From Owenia fusiformis (taxonomy: Eukaryota; Annelida; Polychaeta; Sabellida; Oweniidae), in assembly GCA_903813345.2 (NCBI GenBank), contig CAIIXF020000004.1, forward strand, positions 21,176,477 to 21,240,476: 64,000 nt of DNA, written 5' to 3'. Made by a program: the position numbers and the translations under genes. The notes beneath the pieces are model-generated. The model saw nothing but the letters and a program-made list of their open reading frames with translations, ran no database searches and had not been told where the DNA came from. Shown one piece after another: positions 13,637 through 26,825 of the stretch (the stretch's first letter is position 1; each line of letters starts with the position of its first letter).

Positions 13637-16600
13637 TTAGATGCCATGTACTCTGCCACTAAGCAATTGTTCTTCAGAAAATTCTCGAGGATTAGCTTGT
13701 GATTCTTTCGGTCCTAGTGCAGGGCCTTTAAACCCATTCACCTGCGCCTGTAAAACAATGCAATTGACATGATGAACGTTTCAGGTGAAACTTGCAAACA
13801 GTTTATTTGGAAGAACAAGGCAAACATGCCGCCTTGCAGCCCGGAAGTTCACTCTACATTTGTTGGGGACCCAAGGCCGAAACCTTAGACACCAAAATGT
13901 CTGAAGCCCAGAGAAAAAAAAGATCTTTGAGGAAAACTATCCAAAACAATCTCAAGTTAGAATATCTGTATCTACTAGACCAATGCCATACCGCGAGTGA
14001 GAGGTTAAAATTTATTTTCCATGACCATTCTCATACCAGGGGGGATTCTCATACCAGATCCTAAAATTTGGGATCATTGGCATACCAAATGTCAAAAAGG
14101 CACCCGCATGCGCCGAGGATCCCCGTCATGGTTTATATACAGTGAACTCCCGGGGCCCTGCAGCCACTCCTTTTTCGTCAATGACAACGGAATCTGAATT
14201 TTAAATAATTCACCATATGCCGTTGTCTTTGTAAATTATCCCAAATTCAGATTCCGTTGTCATTGACGATATGGAAGACACTATATTGTGGCGGTTCACG
14301 ACCCAATTTGATCGAAATTGGGATTTCATATGATACACCATCACAAGAGCTTAATACATGCACGAAACTAGGACCAAGTGATTGAAGAGTTGAAGCGACG
14401 GTTATGTCCGCCATTTGTGACAACGGTATCTGACTTTACCGTTGTCAGGCTATTCCGATGTGACTTTTGTAACAAATTGCATTATTGATTTTTTATACGT
14501 GGTGACAATTTGTATATAATATACAAATTGAATTTAAAAAACGGCTATATTGTATACACATCATTTCAACTTACTTTTCTCCCCAGGGCATGAATTCCAC
14601 CCACGACTGCAGCCATGTTTTGTCCGTCTTGTAAAAACACGCTTTGGAATAAATCGCCTCTAGCGCACTGCAATGAAAACAACATACACGGTTGACCATA
14701 TTGTTCCTAAAATAGATATTACAACTGATCGCCTTAGAAAACTGACAAATCCAGATATTTTAATCGTTTGGTGAGAAAGGGATTATTCTATTGTTCATAC
14801 TGTATGTTAAGAGGATATTGACCAGTTGTCCGGATTTAGTTGAAAGAGTAACAACATTTTTTCAGTTCATTAGCCATTCCGGCTACGTGTATTATATGCT
14901 ACTTTAATACTGGACTGAGTTCATTGTGTATACTATCAGTTTCAGTTTAGCGATTTGTAAGCAGAAATAGATTAAAAAACTTTTCAAATGTTTAAAGTCA
15001 AATTATCTAAACAGATTTAAAGTGAAAATCAAAATTAATTTATGTTACTGTTTCACCTTAATTTCGACAACAGATCAATCTCAATTCATCATATGAATAA
15101 TTATATCGTCACCGAATGGATGCGTAGCACTTAAACTAGTAGTGTGGAGAGTATGATCGAATCTCTCTCCATTTTGTCGCTGGGCTGCTGTGAAGTCCAG
15201 CAGCCGTGGCTTTGATGTCAGATATCACTGTTGTTGTGGTGTCCCAATCTGATGGGATATTGCGCAAATCAAACAATTCTTTTTTATCTTTTATCCGGAT
15301 ATTCTCGAAAATCAAAAGTTACTCATCTCGGGAGATGACATGGATGTCGTATATACAGTATCTGATTGTATGTAACTAGTTTTTTAACTGATGAATTGTT
15401 GTAGCATACTCTGTAGACATTTTCACAGAATCCTTATTTTGCTGTTCTAAAGACATTCACATATCACTCGTTTTAGAATACTAACTGACAAATTCACACT
15501 TACTCCATAATCCTCGGCTTCTTTTAAGAAGTTGGCAATATTCTCCATATGCTTGAACTTGTTGGCAGATGCAGGGTGACATTTCCCAATACAACTGGGG
15601 CTAAGGATGTTCATAACGCTGTAAAACATACATGCATATAGGACAAGCTTCTGTGAACTGTAAACCTTGAAAGTACTGTAGACTGCTGAATTAACGAGTT
15701 AATTAATGAGTTAACGGAAGTCGAGGTCAACAGAACTTTCATGGTTTAAAGTTGAGGTATACATTTTTGCCAGTTGACCGAGACATGAGGTTAACAATTA
15801 TTTTGTTAGTCCGAAAATCTTATGCTGCAAGGATAAAATATCGAATTTCACGTGAAGGTATATTTGGTATGTGGACCAAGATATCATATTTTGGCAAATA
15901 TTACTCCTTTAAAAAGTGATATTCGATGGCTTCAAAAGTTTTTTAGCTATTCTGCAAAATGATTTTGAACTTTTTTTTAATTCTTTAATTTTATTTCAAA
16001 CTTTTTTTCAAAATTCCCCCTCTCCTCAATTTGTTTTCAGAGTTTTTTTTCAAATTTGGATTTTTTTAAAAAGTAGCGGTCAACAGTACCCTATAGCGGT
16101 CAACAGTACCTACTAGCGGTCAAAAAACAGTATACAGTTGTTGCCCTTTCCAGAGGTCAACCGGCAAAATTGTATACCGAGACTGTAAACCGAGAAACTA
16201 CTGTTGACAGAGACTGAAGCAACAGTAGTTTCAAGGTTTACAGTCGAAGTATATGATTTTGACGGTTGATCGAATGGAGAGATCTACAATTGTTTTGTTA
16301 GTCAGAAGAAACTAATAATACACATATAGACGACAATCATCAATCCTGGCTACAGTTGTTGCCCTTTCCAGAGGTCAACCGGCAAAATTGTGTGACAAAG
16401 TTTGATTTTTCATTGGATTTTTGAAACTTAGGTCATGATAATCTCGAATACTCTACATGTTGCTTACAAATACAGAAATCTTAGGATAAATACTTCCGTT
16501 GTGCTGATAGCATCATAACAGCAGAATGTTTTGGGAACTGGTAGCTTTGTTTACTGTAGAAGTTGAAGATGCATCATTTCTTGGCATGTGAATATAAACA

Positions 16601-19600
16601 ACTTTCGAATGAGACATCATAATGTAAAACAAGAAGAATTGTTCACTTCCATTTAATATTTGTAAAATTAACTGAGGCTTCTAAGATGGAAAATGTTATT
16701 AATTTAGTAATTTATCAACATTACCTTGGACTCAATGACACAATCTTAAACTTCTATGGATGTTGCAGAGTGCCAAAGTTAAACTTAGATAAAGATATCT
16801 TGCATTCAATTGAACATGTTTTATAGTAAGGACTGGTGGTAGATTTGACAGGTAAATCACATAGCCAATGGCAAGAAGTGGTTCCAAGAAAGGGGGAAGT
16901 CTAGTCTATTGAGTGACAGTATAACTTTGAATGAAGCCAAGAAGCTATCATATTCAATTAATGATGTTTTGTCTAGCTTCCATAGATTCATAAACATATT
17001 GGTATATGATATCATTTTTATAAAACAATAGGATATGATAAATTGATGGGTGATGATGTACAAATTGACCAAAAACCAGTATTTTGTAGGTGAAATATAC
17101 ATTTTGATATATGGAAAACATTGTAATGTAATTGTATAAAGAATTTGCTAACTTTTATTGTTTAAAATATTATAAAACATGTATTTTGAAGAGATAATGA
17201 CTTAATGGTTTGAATGAGTAGGGTAAAAAGTTCATGAGAATTGTCTGAACCGAGGTTCTGGGATTCAGTCATTAATCATACCTGTCTCAAAAGTTTCAAC
17301 AAAAACTGAAATAAATGGGAACTTTTCAACTTTTTAGAAAATAATGTGGGCAGAAATTTGGCATGTTGATAATTAATCTTCATATAATTCTTCACACTTC
17401 TTTCCGGCCAATTCTTGTTAATGGGTTTTTTAGGGGATTTCATTGGATAAGACCCCTTATTTTGGCGGCGCCCACATAAAGAAATTGGGTATAAAAGGGG
17501 CAATTTTGTCTGAAATCCTCGGAACCTCGTTGCGTGAACTCGGGACAAACCAAAAACTGTAAGTAGCCGATTGAAATGATATTTTGGACTTTAACTTTTC
17601 TTTAATAAATTAATATTTTAAACTTTATTTGTTTTCATGTTTTGTAAAAGATAGAGAGACTCAACCTCGCCACAATTGTATACCGAGACTGTAAACCGAG
17701 AAATTATTGTTGACAGAGACCGAGATGAGTACATGGTGGTCCAAAAAAGGGACACTCGTATTTCAAAAATGAATATTGATTTTCTTGATGAAAACAGATC
17801 ATATTATAAACCAGTGGATAGGGAATTCACTCATCTTTAATTAGGTATATCATGAGTTCAAATGTATTATAATGTCTGTCAACCAGCGTCCATAATATAA
17901 AAGACGTCATTTTCGCCTCAAAACGGGTTTTCCAAAACTTCCAAAAACCAAGTTTTATTGTCATCTTTATTTACATATATAAACGAACGTTCAATATGTC
18001 CAATATTTTGATCAATTGTAGCCCTCAGTTTTGGCCTTAACTGGTCGAATTTCACTTCTCAATTATTCTGTCATCGAGGGACTGAATAGATGTAAAGAAT
18101 TCATGGTACACCATTCTGTTAGAACTCCCCATACGTGGTAGTCGCAGTCGCTGGGTGATCGGGTGATCTGGGGAGGCAGTGATTAAGGGGGATGAATCTA
18201 TATGCACATTTTCTTTTAAACATTTGACAATCGCGTGGGATCTATTGCTTGGAGCCCCATTTTGTTGGAAAATGTAGATTCGGAAATGAGCTCATATCAG
18301 GATGGTCCAAAAACAACATAATTGGATCATCCGATGTCAACATCTGCGACTACCACGTATTGAGAGAACTAACAGAATTTGTCTACCTCATCTATTCAGT
18401 CCCTTAAAATCAGAATTGTAGAGAAGTGGAATTCATTGTCTCAACATGATGTCAATGATGCTTTTTACAAATTTAAACCAAAATTGAACATCTGTTTATG
18501 TAAATAAATAAACTAGAAAATGGCAACTCCACGGAGTAGCAAATCCCAACAAACACTGTATAAATCATCAATCTGTACAGTCACAACGTAATATTTACCA
18601 TCTACTCTTACCTTCAATAAATATTTTAAATCATTGTAGTATCATGTAACCATACTTCCAAGATAACTCTAAGTAATGGCGAATTTCTGCTTTAGTCAGC
18701 CATTTTGAATTTTCAGAGGCGCAAATTAGAAAAACAATGCCATAATTGTGATCCACTCTGAAATTCCTTCAATTTGAGTATAATATAGCCATACTTTTAA
18801 GAGATAAGAAAATAATTGTGAAATCACGCATTAGGTGACCATTTTGAATTTTTTGAGGCCCGAATCAGAAAACGTTACAATATTTGCAATCTACTCTAAA
18901 TTGCCTTTCATTTGAGTATAATAAAGCTATACTTACTATAAAACATCTCAAAACTAACGCAAATTCCTGTTTTCCCAATCCCCCATTTATGGCCCCTGGG
19001 GGTCAGGGTGAAAAACCCGGGATATATGTGAAATAGATAGATGTTGTTAATATACTACCAAAATTTCAAATGATAATATTTATTATTTTGGTTTAAAATG
19101 AAAAACCCGCCATTTTTAAACTGGCGGCCATCTTGAAAAAAAATGTGCGTAAAACTATTCACCAATATACATCTTTCCACCAAATATGAAGGAAATCTGT
19201 CGAATAGTATTCGAGTTATCATCCGGACAGACGGACGGAGTGACTGACGGACGGCTTCACTTTATCCCTACAGAACTTCGTTCGTTGGGATAATAAGTTG
19301 CACGTTTTTGAAAACCCGTTTTGAAACGAAAATGACGTCATTTATGTATTGGACGCTGATTGACAAACATTATAATAAATTTGAACTTATGATATACCAA
19401 TATTAAAGATAAGTAAATTCCTATCCACTGGTATATAATATGACATGTTTTCATCAATAGAATCAATATTCATTTTTGAAATACGAGTGTCCCAATTTTT
19501 GGACCACCCTGCATTTCAACTGAGGTACTAACAAATCAAATTGTAAAATTATTATGATTATGGATTGCTTCCAATTTTACTTTCTACACTTTACTTACTG

Positions 19601-20831
19601 GACTAAAATGACACCATCTTTCAGTGCTGTCTGTACGTCATCTGGGCCTTTGACACCCACCTAAAAGTGAAATCTTTTAGAGTATACAAAATAACCACGG
19701 CATTCTGACATAAATGGAAGACTGTTTTACTGGATGTACCCAGTTTTGTCACAGCGTGACCAGTGAAGTAAAATGTAAAATCTGTTTTTCAATAACTTTG
19801 TTAATAATTTTGCTTACATTTCAATGCAAACCTTGGCACCGGTTTTTTCGAAATGGGAGTTCAACTTGCATCTTATCTACCATCAAACTATATTCAGATG
19901 GCTTATAGATATTAACTCCTGAATGATCGAGATGGGATATTAGAAATTATTTCCTTGTGATTTGGATTTTACATAATTAAATAAGGTTATTGGGGGTTTG
20001 TTTTTTATGACGAGCTGTGCTTTTTTAAATAAAAACGTTTCTTTTTCTTGCAGTCATTTGTAATTTTTTCTTGGTTTTTCCAGTTCATGCACCTATACAT
20101 AATGTAACTCACTGGCGGATCCAGAGGCTAACAACAGGAGGGGGCATATTTCTAGACAGGAAAAATTTTAAGGCCCTAAAACCCAAAATTGGACCTAAAT
20201 TTTGAAAATTTTAGGCCCATTTTTTGATAAATTTGGCCAAAAAGGCCCATTTTAGAGGTCCTAAAACTTTGGGGCCCTAATTTTTTTCTGGGCCTACGCA
20301 AGGGAGAGTGCGCCAAGCCCCCTTCATGGATCCACCAGTGTAACTAGATTAGAAATATAAATCACATACCAACGTTTTGGCCAGATCCTTTTCCTCACTA
20401 GTGTTGCCTGTCTCCAGCACCGCTGTGATCCAATCCAAGGCTTCCTTCTCTGACTCCAAGTCGTATTTTGCATCAATATTCTACAAGGAAAAGTACTCAT
20501 AACTCTAAAAGTGGTCAAAAGAAAAGAAAGTAGATAATGTAATGATACTTTCCTGAAAAAAGGAAGGAAATACACAGATGCCTTCATACTTTATTTTGTA
20601 CCAGAAAATAACATGTGCAGGTATAGCAATTTTTTCCCAAAATGTTATTTTCCAGCTGTACCTAAAGCAAATCAAACCCGGTGTCATATTTGAACAAGTG
20701 TGTGAGTAACATGTTTCAATGATTATTTTTTTTATTTTCTCTTCTAAATTAAGCATAGTGGGCCTTTAAGAATCGTCTCTTACCCTTGCTGTTTCGGCTG
20801 TGTATCCATAACCCATGGGTCTGTTTGCCAT
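13637..20831 (-). CDS. Calponin/transgelin-like protein (single calponin-homology domain), 179 aa
   Basis: Six exons, minus strand: 20,831-20,784, 20,480-20,370, 19,660-19,599, 15,618-15,504, 14,667-14,575 and 13,747-13,637 (stop TAA). They total 540 bp in one frame with AG/GT junctions. The protein starts MANRPMGYGYTAETAR, as transgelins/Mp20 start MANR.P.YG. A type-3 CH domain follows: KYDLESEKEALDWI, then LKDGVILVHVMNILSP, then NKFKHMENIANFLKEAEDYG and DLFQSVFLQDGQNMAAV..LGRK. After it comes AQVNGFKGPALGPKESQANP and FSEEQLLSG. Such proteins bind and bundle actin in muscle and non-muscle cells. The chain ends at GRVHGI, where relatives run on into the calponin-like (CLIK-23) repeat, so this copy lacks the repeat or has another terminal exon I could not find. 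Family is secure; orthology is not. Confidence 0.92.
14176..14268. repeat. Perfect 26-bp inverted repeat in calponin-like intron 5
   Basis: Bases 14,176-14,201 (begin CGTCAATGACAACGGAATCT) are the exact reverse complement of 14,243-14,268, with a 41-bp loop. It could be a small MITE or fold-back remnant. The motif CCGTTGTCA recurs nearby at about 14,449. Confidence 0.85.
16161..16265. repeat. Imperfect palindrome (46-bp arms), dispersed in calponin-like intron 3
   Basis: Left arm 16,161-16,206 pairs with 16,220-16,265 with few mismatches across a 13-bp loop. Parts of the same unit recur directly at 16,352-16,396 and 17,680-17,722, and a diverged form near 15,713-15,810. This is the pattern of a short non-autonomous element that has amplified locally inside one intron. 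Confidence 0.8.
17733..19511. mobile_element. Fold-back (mariner-end-like) element with long inverted arms and a nested insertion
   Basis: The outer ends are inverted copies (GGTGGTCCAAAAA...GGGACACTCG at the left; its complement at the right ends GGACCACCCTG). The match runs about 200 bp inward to the AAAACGGGTTTT segments and resumes at about 18,010-18,140 against 18,340-18,445 (CCATACGTGGTAGTCGCAG versus CTGCGACTACCACGTA). The right arm is broken by a second element, about 18,515-19,295, whose own ends are AAATCCCAACAAAC and GTTCGTTGGGAT. The CAGGGTGGTCC-like terminus resembles Tc1/mariner ends. No transposase was recognised. Confidence 0.75.
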
Positions 20832-22929
20832 TTTTAAAATGGTTGAATTTCGCTCAATGTGAAACTGACTCCTTTCAAAAATAGGCGAATGAATGATAGT
20901 CGATTGAGTTAAACGACAACGGTTCGGTGACTTCAATGGCGTTTTTCGCTCATTTGAATACAAGTGTCGTTAAAGCAGTCACTGATTCTCGGGAAATAAA
21001 GGTACAATAAAAATAAACAATATATTTGGATTAATTCCCAGTTTCATTGAATGCATATGCATGTACCACCGATCGCTCCAGTCCCGGAACGCCTTTTTAT
21101 TAACTCATATGTAATAAACAACACTGCCAGATCTGGGGTGAAATCATTCATTCTTGTCCCGTTATAGCAAGGTGACGAAGAAGGCAGCCAATTGCAGTTT
21201 TCTGAATGACCATGGTTTTCCAAACTTTAAAATTAGATAAATCATCCAACTGTACCACGTAACGAAAGAAGTGAGACAACATATTTTTGGGCAATCAGTT
21301 TTGGCTAGCGAAATCGGCGTACAGCAATATTAAACGAGGCACATGCAAAATGTCACCATATGTATTTTGTTACAAACGCAGAACGCAGAACAACCGCCCA
21401 ACACCAACCACCGAGCACCATCCACAAACAGTTGGAGAGTAGACGATAGCAATATGTCACTTGTGATGGTAACATAAAAATAAATAATGCAGGCTCATTT
21501 AAAACTGTTTCCTCATATTTTTTCATGTCAGCATTCTATTTCAAATACAAACATACAGCAAAATACAATCAGCTTATTGCAATTACTGAAAATTAATGAT
21601 TGATACCCCAGTATATCATTATATACAAGGGGTTTACGAAAAAGACCGACCCCGCCGGTTAAAAAGGACCGACCATATTTGCAGCCTTGAATACATGTAT
21701 TAATGAATCAATCGTAGGCAACGTTTTTTTACCCATTTCGTCCCTTCACTGTTATAAGGTTCTAACTACCACGATGGGTCAAATGCATGTGAAAGTGGAT
21801 TCCCCCTAAATTCACCATGCTCTCTTTTCAAAAATTAAGGTTATAAAGCTGTATCTCAATTAAAAATAGGATATTTCTAATGCAATGAAGTTCTATGTCC
21901 TTCATTCATAAAATATAATTACTGCTACATGGTTCTATCTCTTGAGATAAAACTTTTTAGCATTCAATGTCATGATTAAAATTGGAGATAAAACCTTTTT
22001 ACATTTAATGACATAGTATATACAGTGTGATACAGACAAAATGACACCCACCCACATAGTGGGTCTGTGCACTGGATTACTAAAAGTCCAAATGATAACG
22101 AAATAACTACTTCTTTTATACACTATCACGAGGTTGCGTTCACTTATTTCTTATTAATCATGGCAATGGAAAAGAACTGATAGTGGGATCCATGAGTTAA
22201 ACTTTCTCATGAAGGCGAATTTTGGTGTAGTAACAGACTCAGATGTGTGCCGTTAGGGCACTGACAAAATTAAGCTTTAGTAATTCTTTATAACCTGTGA
22301 ATGGAGCTGCTTGTATTTATTTCTTATCAACACTAGTAAAACAACCTTATAAAATCAGAATATCCGCTATCGTTTTTAGGTCTAAATAGCTTTTCATTTG
22401 ATCCTTAGAATTACTCTTATTCGAAATATGTCCATTTTTATTAATTGTATATTTTAAATCAAACCAATAAGAGAAGAATCTTCAACACAATTTAATATAC
22501 CTATTAAAATGCAGATTACATTTGCTAAGTATTCTATAATATTACTAGGAAAACCAGCTTGGCACAACTAAGTGTAAAAACTAAAAACAGGGAGACAACA
22601 AATCTAAGATTAAATATTCTTCTTGAGAAAAATATACAGATTGACTTTATTTTTACTGTTTTTCATAACAAAAATTTAACAGCAATTTAAAAGACCGCCA
22701 CAATATATAGATGTACATACGGATATAAAGATTTTGCCCATATGAGTGAACCGAGGGTATCCTACTTGAATAAAGACATTGTATATTTTTGAATATCTTC
22801 AGTTAGTTCGATATGATATGCCAAGTTAGAGTGACAATCCAAGAATGTATACAGCATACGAAACTGGTGCATTGTATAAAATCATTAATTGTTGATTATG
22901 CCTTTGTGACATTTGCTCCAATTTTCTTT
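20832..22929. other. Upstream region of the calponin-like gene, no coding sequence recognised
   Basis: This stretch should contain the calponin-like promoter. It holds a copy of the GTCACC-type dispersed repeat at about 21,335-21,470 (AAATGTCACC then AACGCAGAACGCAG). I found no supported exon, RNA gene or clear TATA element. Confidence 0.4.
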
Positions 22930-23218
22930 TTTTGAGTGTTTTGTTCAAATTTGTATTCAACTTTGAACAAAATACTCAATCTGCCGGGCGCCGTAATGAA
23001 AATCGTAGCAAATGTGACCAAGGCATTATGCACTTATTTATTATTTCTTAGCACGAATTCTGCACTAACTTTGAACAGCAGTTTGTACTGATTGTACCAT
23101 AGGTTTTGGGTCGATATAAAGATGGTAGCACCGACAGAATCCAGTATTATATTTTTCTAGCATGCCGTCTTTATTTTAAAGTTATTTCTATCGACCTAAG
23201 CCTATGGATTGTACACAA
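22930..23218. repeat. 289-bp direct repeat, distal copy (LINE target-site duplication)
   Basis: Identical by eye, base for base, to 27,162-27,450 and starting and ending exactly at the borders of the LINE between them. This is what target-site duplication produces, although 289 bp is far longer than usual. It contains a copy (23,180-23,185) of the AATAAA that could serve the xanthine dehydrogenase gene. Confidence 0.9.
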
Positions 23219-23350
23219 CCTATATTGTTTATTGTTTATTGTTTCTTTTATTCCCGAAAATTAATCGGAGCAACAAACATAATAATTACAATTATACAGT
23301 TACTTTATACAATAGAGAATAATCATGAAATGTAAGAATAATATTTATAT

Positions 23351-26300
23351 TTACATGAAATAGTGCTGCACAAATTGCAGCTTATTTGCAACAGTTAGTA
23401 AAAAATTACAAAATGTGTCATCATCTAATTGTTGGAGAACATCTGCCTGACTTCCTAGTATGGCATCAATAAAAACATGTGTGTCAGCAGAAAACAGCTT
23501 GACACCAGTATCTATGTCTAAAATTGAGACTAGTAAATTAAAAAGTTCGTCTCTCTCACAGATAATTCTGGTATTTTGGCAATGCAATAGGTAATGCACG
23601 ATTATGAACTCATTGGTAATAATAATGGTGTCACACATTTTACACTTCTTTTCATATACATTAGGTAAGGATAAATGAATGAGATTGCCTAAATTCCAAG
23701 TGCATTTTGGGAATTGTCTACCCAATTCCCACATTATGCTTGGGCTGAGGTTTGTATGGACGTTACGAAAATATTGTAAAGAGACATTCTGTTGGCAGCT
23801 TTCTTGCCATTTGTTCTCCTCAAAAATATGAATTTGGGATTTAGTAAGCAGTCTCCACTTCTCCTTAATCAGATATTTGCCATTACAGATGAATTGTTGA
23901 ATTTGGTCTGGTATATATTCATATTTTTCAGCCAGATTGTATAGATCATTGATAAACCCTTTCTGTTTAAAAGTTTCCCTGTTCGACAAATAACTTGCCA
24001 ATCTTAAAATGAAGACTTTTTTAGTAATAAAATGTTTGCATCTACATAATCTGTTGAAAAACCCCAATTTAGCCTTATCGATCCTAGCAGATATTGTCCA
24101 TAATCCAAGGGTCGATAAAACTACATCGGACGGAAATCTCATGCCAAAACGTTGAATTGCTTTTGTTACTTGACGTTGTGTAAGTTCTAGCAAATAAATG
24201 TCTTTTTTGGTTAGGTTTGACCAAAGCTCACATCCAAATAACATGGCAGGTAATATTATGTTGATCCAGATTCTTAATGAAGTAAGAGGATTTGCATCCT
24301 TTACAATGCGGACATTGGCAATTGAGTAATACGAATTTTTGGCTTTTTTACATGCATTAACTACCATGTCTTTGCATTTAAAATCACTTCTCAAAGCGTT
24401 ACCAACGTATTGTTGAGTATTTGCGTTAGGAATAATATCACTGCCTAAGAAGTAACACACTTGATTTCTGGCTTTTGATGTCTCATTGAATGTGACCACG
24501 GCGCTTTTGCCGTCTTCCCCAGCATGGTACAGTAACCTCCACTTGCTACTATATTCATATACAATGTTTAGTAGGGTCTGTAGGTCAGCAGGGGAAGACG
24601 CCAAAAGAGTCGTATCATCCGCCACTAAAATGCATGGGATTAGAGTATCACCGATAGTTACGCCGACACCTGAGTTACATAGGTCTTCAATAAGACCGTT
24701 GATAAAGACGTTAAAATAGATGGCGCTACAGACCCGCCCTGACCCGAGCCCTCTTTTATTTCAAAAGTTCTCGACATTTTTCCCATATATAATACGCTCG
24801 CCATTGTGTCGGTATAGCTATCTACTATTAACTTGAACGCTTTCCCATTTATACCAAGGTTATATAATTTGTGGAAAAGTCCTATCCTCCACAAGTAGTC
24901 AAAACATTTTACATTATCCAAAAATGCACAAAATAGTTTGCTTTTCTGTTCACTATAATGGTGAATGGCTTCCGAAAGTACAAACATAGCAAATTGACTT
25001 CCAGAGCCTTCCTGATAGGCAAATTGAAGTGGGTTAGGGCATTTTAAAATCTTAAATTTAGGAATGAGTCTTACAGAAACTATCTTTTCCCATAGCTTAA
25101 AAGAACCGACGTGAGTGTAAGACCACGAAAATTATCTGTACATGTGGGATCTTTATTTTTCCCTTTGAATAATGAAATCATAATTGCTATCTTAAAACAA
25201 ATTGGTAAGCGTTCAACTTTAACAATTGCGTTAAAAATTTCGCAGATCTTTTGAGTTAAGTGTGGACCACCATATTTTAAATGTTCAGCGACCACTTCGT
25301 CCATCCCAGGTGCTTTGTTGTTTTGAAACGATTTTACAGTGTTTGAAATTTCTTGACAAGATATGGGTACATCAAAGACACCATCTTGGTTAAATGTTGA
25401 ATTTACCTTCATTAAGGAGAATTCATGTTCAACTTTAAGCTTATGATTATTATCAAAATGTGAGGCGTTGTGTGGGCTACCAAGTTTTTCAAAGTGATTA
25501 GCCCAGATCTGTCTTACCTCATCAGCGTCTCTGTAGATAACATCATTTACTTTAAGCTCATGGATGCGATTCGTTGATTGGGCATTTTTGTTTTTAAAAC
25601 AATTGATTTTCCGATAGAAAAATGCTGAATCAACCTCGCTTGCGTTTTCGAGTTGCTGGATCTGTGAAAATTCATAATCAGCCCTTGCTGATTTTAATTC
25701 TTTAGCAAACCTCCGTTTAGAGAGCTTATAAAGCCTATATGAATCGTGTTTTAGACCGCGTGGTTTACCGTCCTGAATCCAAATGGAGCGGTGCGACTTC
25801 ATGTTCTTATGATGTTCCTTGACAGTATTAGTCCAGTAAGGCTTTAGAAACTTTCTAAATTTCGATTTTGGAATGAAACTATCAGAGCTGTCAATGACTA
25901 TTCTAACTAAGTCCTCAGTAGCTCTAGAAAGGCTAGAAATTGAATCCTTAGGAACTATGAAATGTTCCAGTTTAGAAGAGACTGAGTTAGGATAGTCAGA
26001 TCTGTTCCGAGCTGTAGCTTTATTCCACCTTAAAACAGATTTATTACTCGATTGAGTAAGGTAACATGTATCTATAGAGAGATCTAGTGAAAGTATAACA
26101 GGATGGTGATCGGAGATCTGTAGAGAGTGATCATCCAAAACTGTGCATTTTTTTACTAAATCTTTTTTACACGTAGGAATTGCAAAAAGGTCGACGCAAG
26201 ACACGTTTTTGCCATTACCGCTGTAAAATGTAAACCACGGACCGTCAGCAAGGTCACTTGAATTAACAGAAAAAAGATTACATTCTAATAACCAATCTTC

Positions 26301-26825
26301 TATCTTAAGACCCCTAGAATTTGGCGAAATGCTACATCTTGGGCCACTTTTTGCACTCAAATGGCCATTAAAATCACCAGCAAATACAACTGTGCCAAGC
26401 TGCTTGTATTTATGGTAAACTTCATACAGAGAATCGAGGTACTCCAGAAAAATATTTTCTGGGTAAGTGTTACATGGCATATAAACAGCAAAGACGAAAA
26501 TGTAAGTATCCTTACTGACAAGCAATTGAACTCCACAGATTCGGTCATTGACAGGTATCGGTTTTACAATAAATTCTTTTCTGTATAATATAGCAACACC
26601 ACCACAGCCACGCCTCGGACCATAGTCTATAGAAAGGCGTTTGTCACAAACCGTCAAGGCAGAAAAATTTGAATCAAATGAATCTAGAAATGAAGTAGAA
26701 TCAGGATAGAGCCAGTGCTCAGTTAAAACGACTATATGTAACAAGGGGAGAAGCGTGGCTAAGTAGGGTGAGCCATACATGATACCTTTACAGTTCCAAT
26801 TTAAAATATTAAGATTGCTTATCAT
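23351..26825 (-). pseudogene. LINE ORF2: AP endonuclease plus reverse transcriptase, two frameshifts
   Basis: The frame opens at ATG 26,825. The endonuclease has LNWNCKG, TEHW, GDFNGH and SDHHPV, the usual apurinic-endonuclease landmarks. The reverse transcriptase has NNKAPGMDEVVAEHLKYGG, NFRGLTLTS, FLDNVKCFDYLW, GSGQGGSVAPSI and an ADD box (VADDTTLL). A C-terminal CKMCDTIIITNEFIIVHYLLHC is a zinc-finger-like tail. The reading frame shifts once near 25,090 and once near 24,715, each time at a run of four T (minus strand), so pieces 26,831-25,080, 24,987-24,658 and 24,625-23,351 are in three frames. Both defects are single bases in homopolymers and may be assembly errors. Confidence 0.9.
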
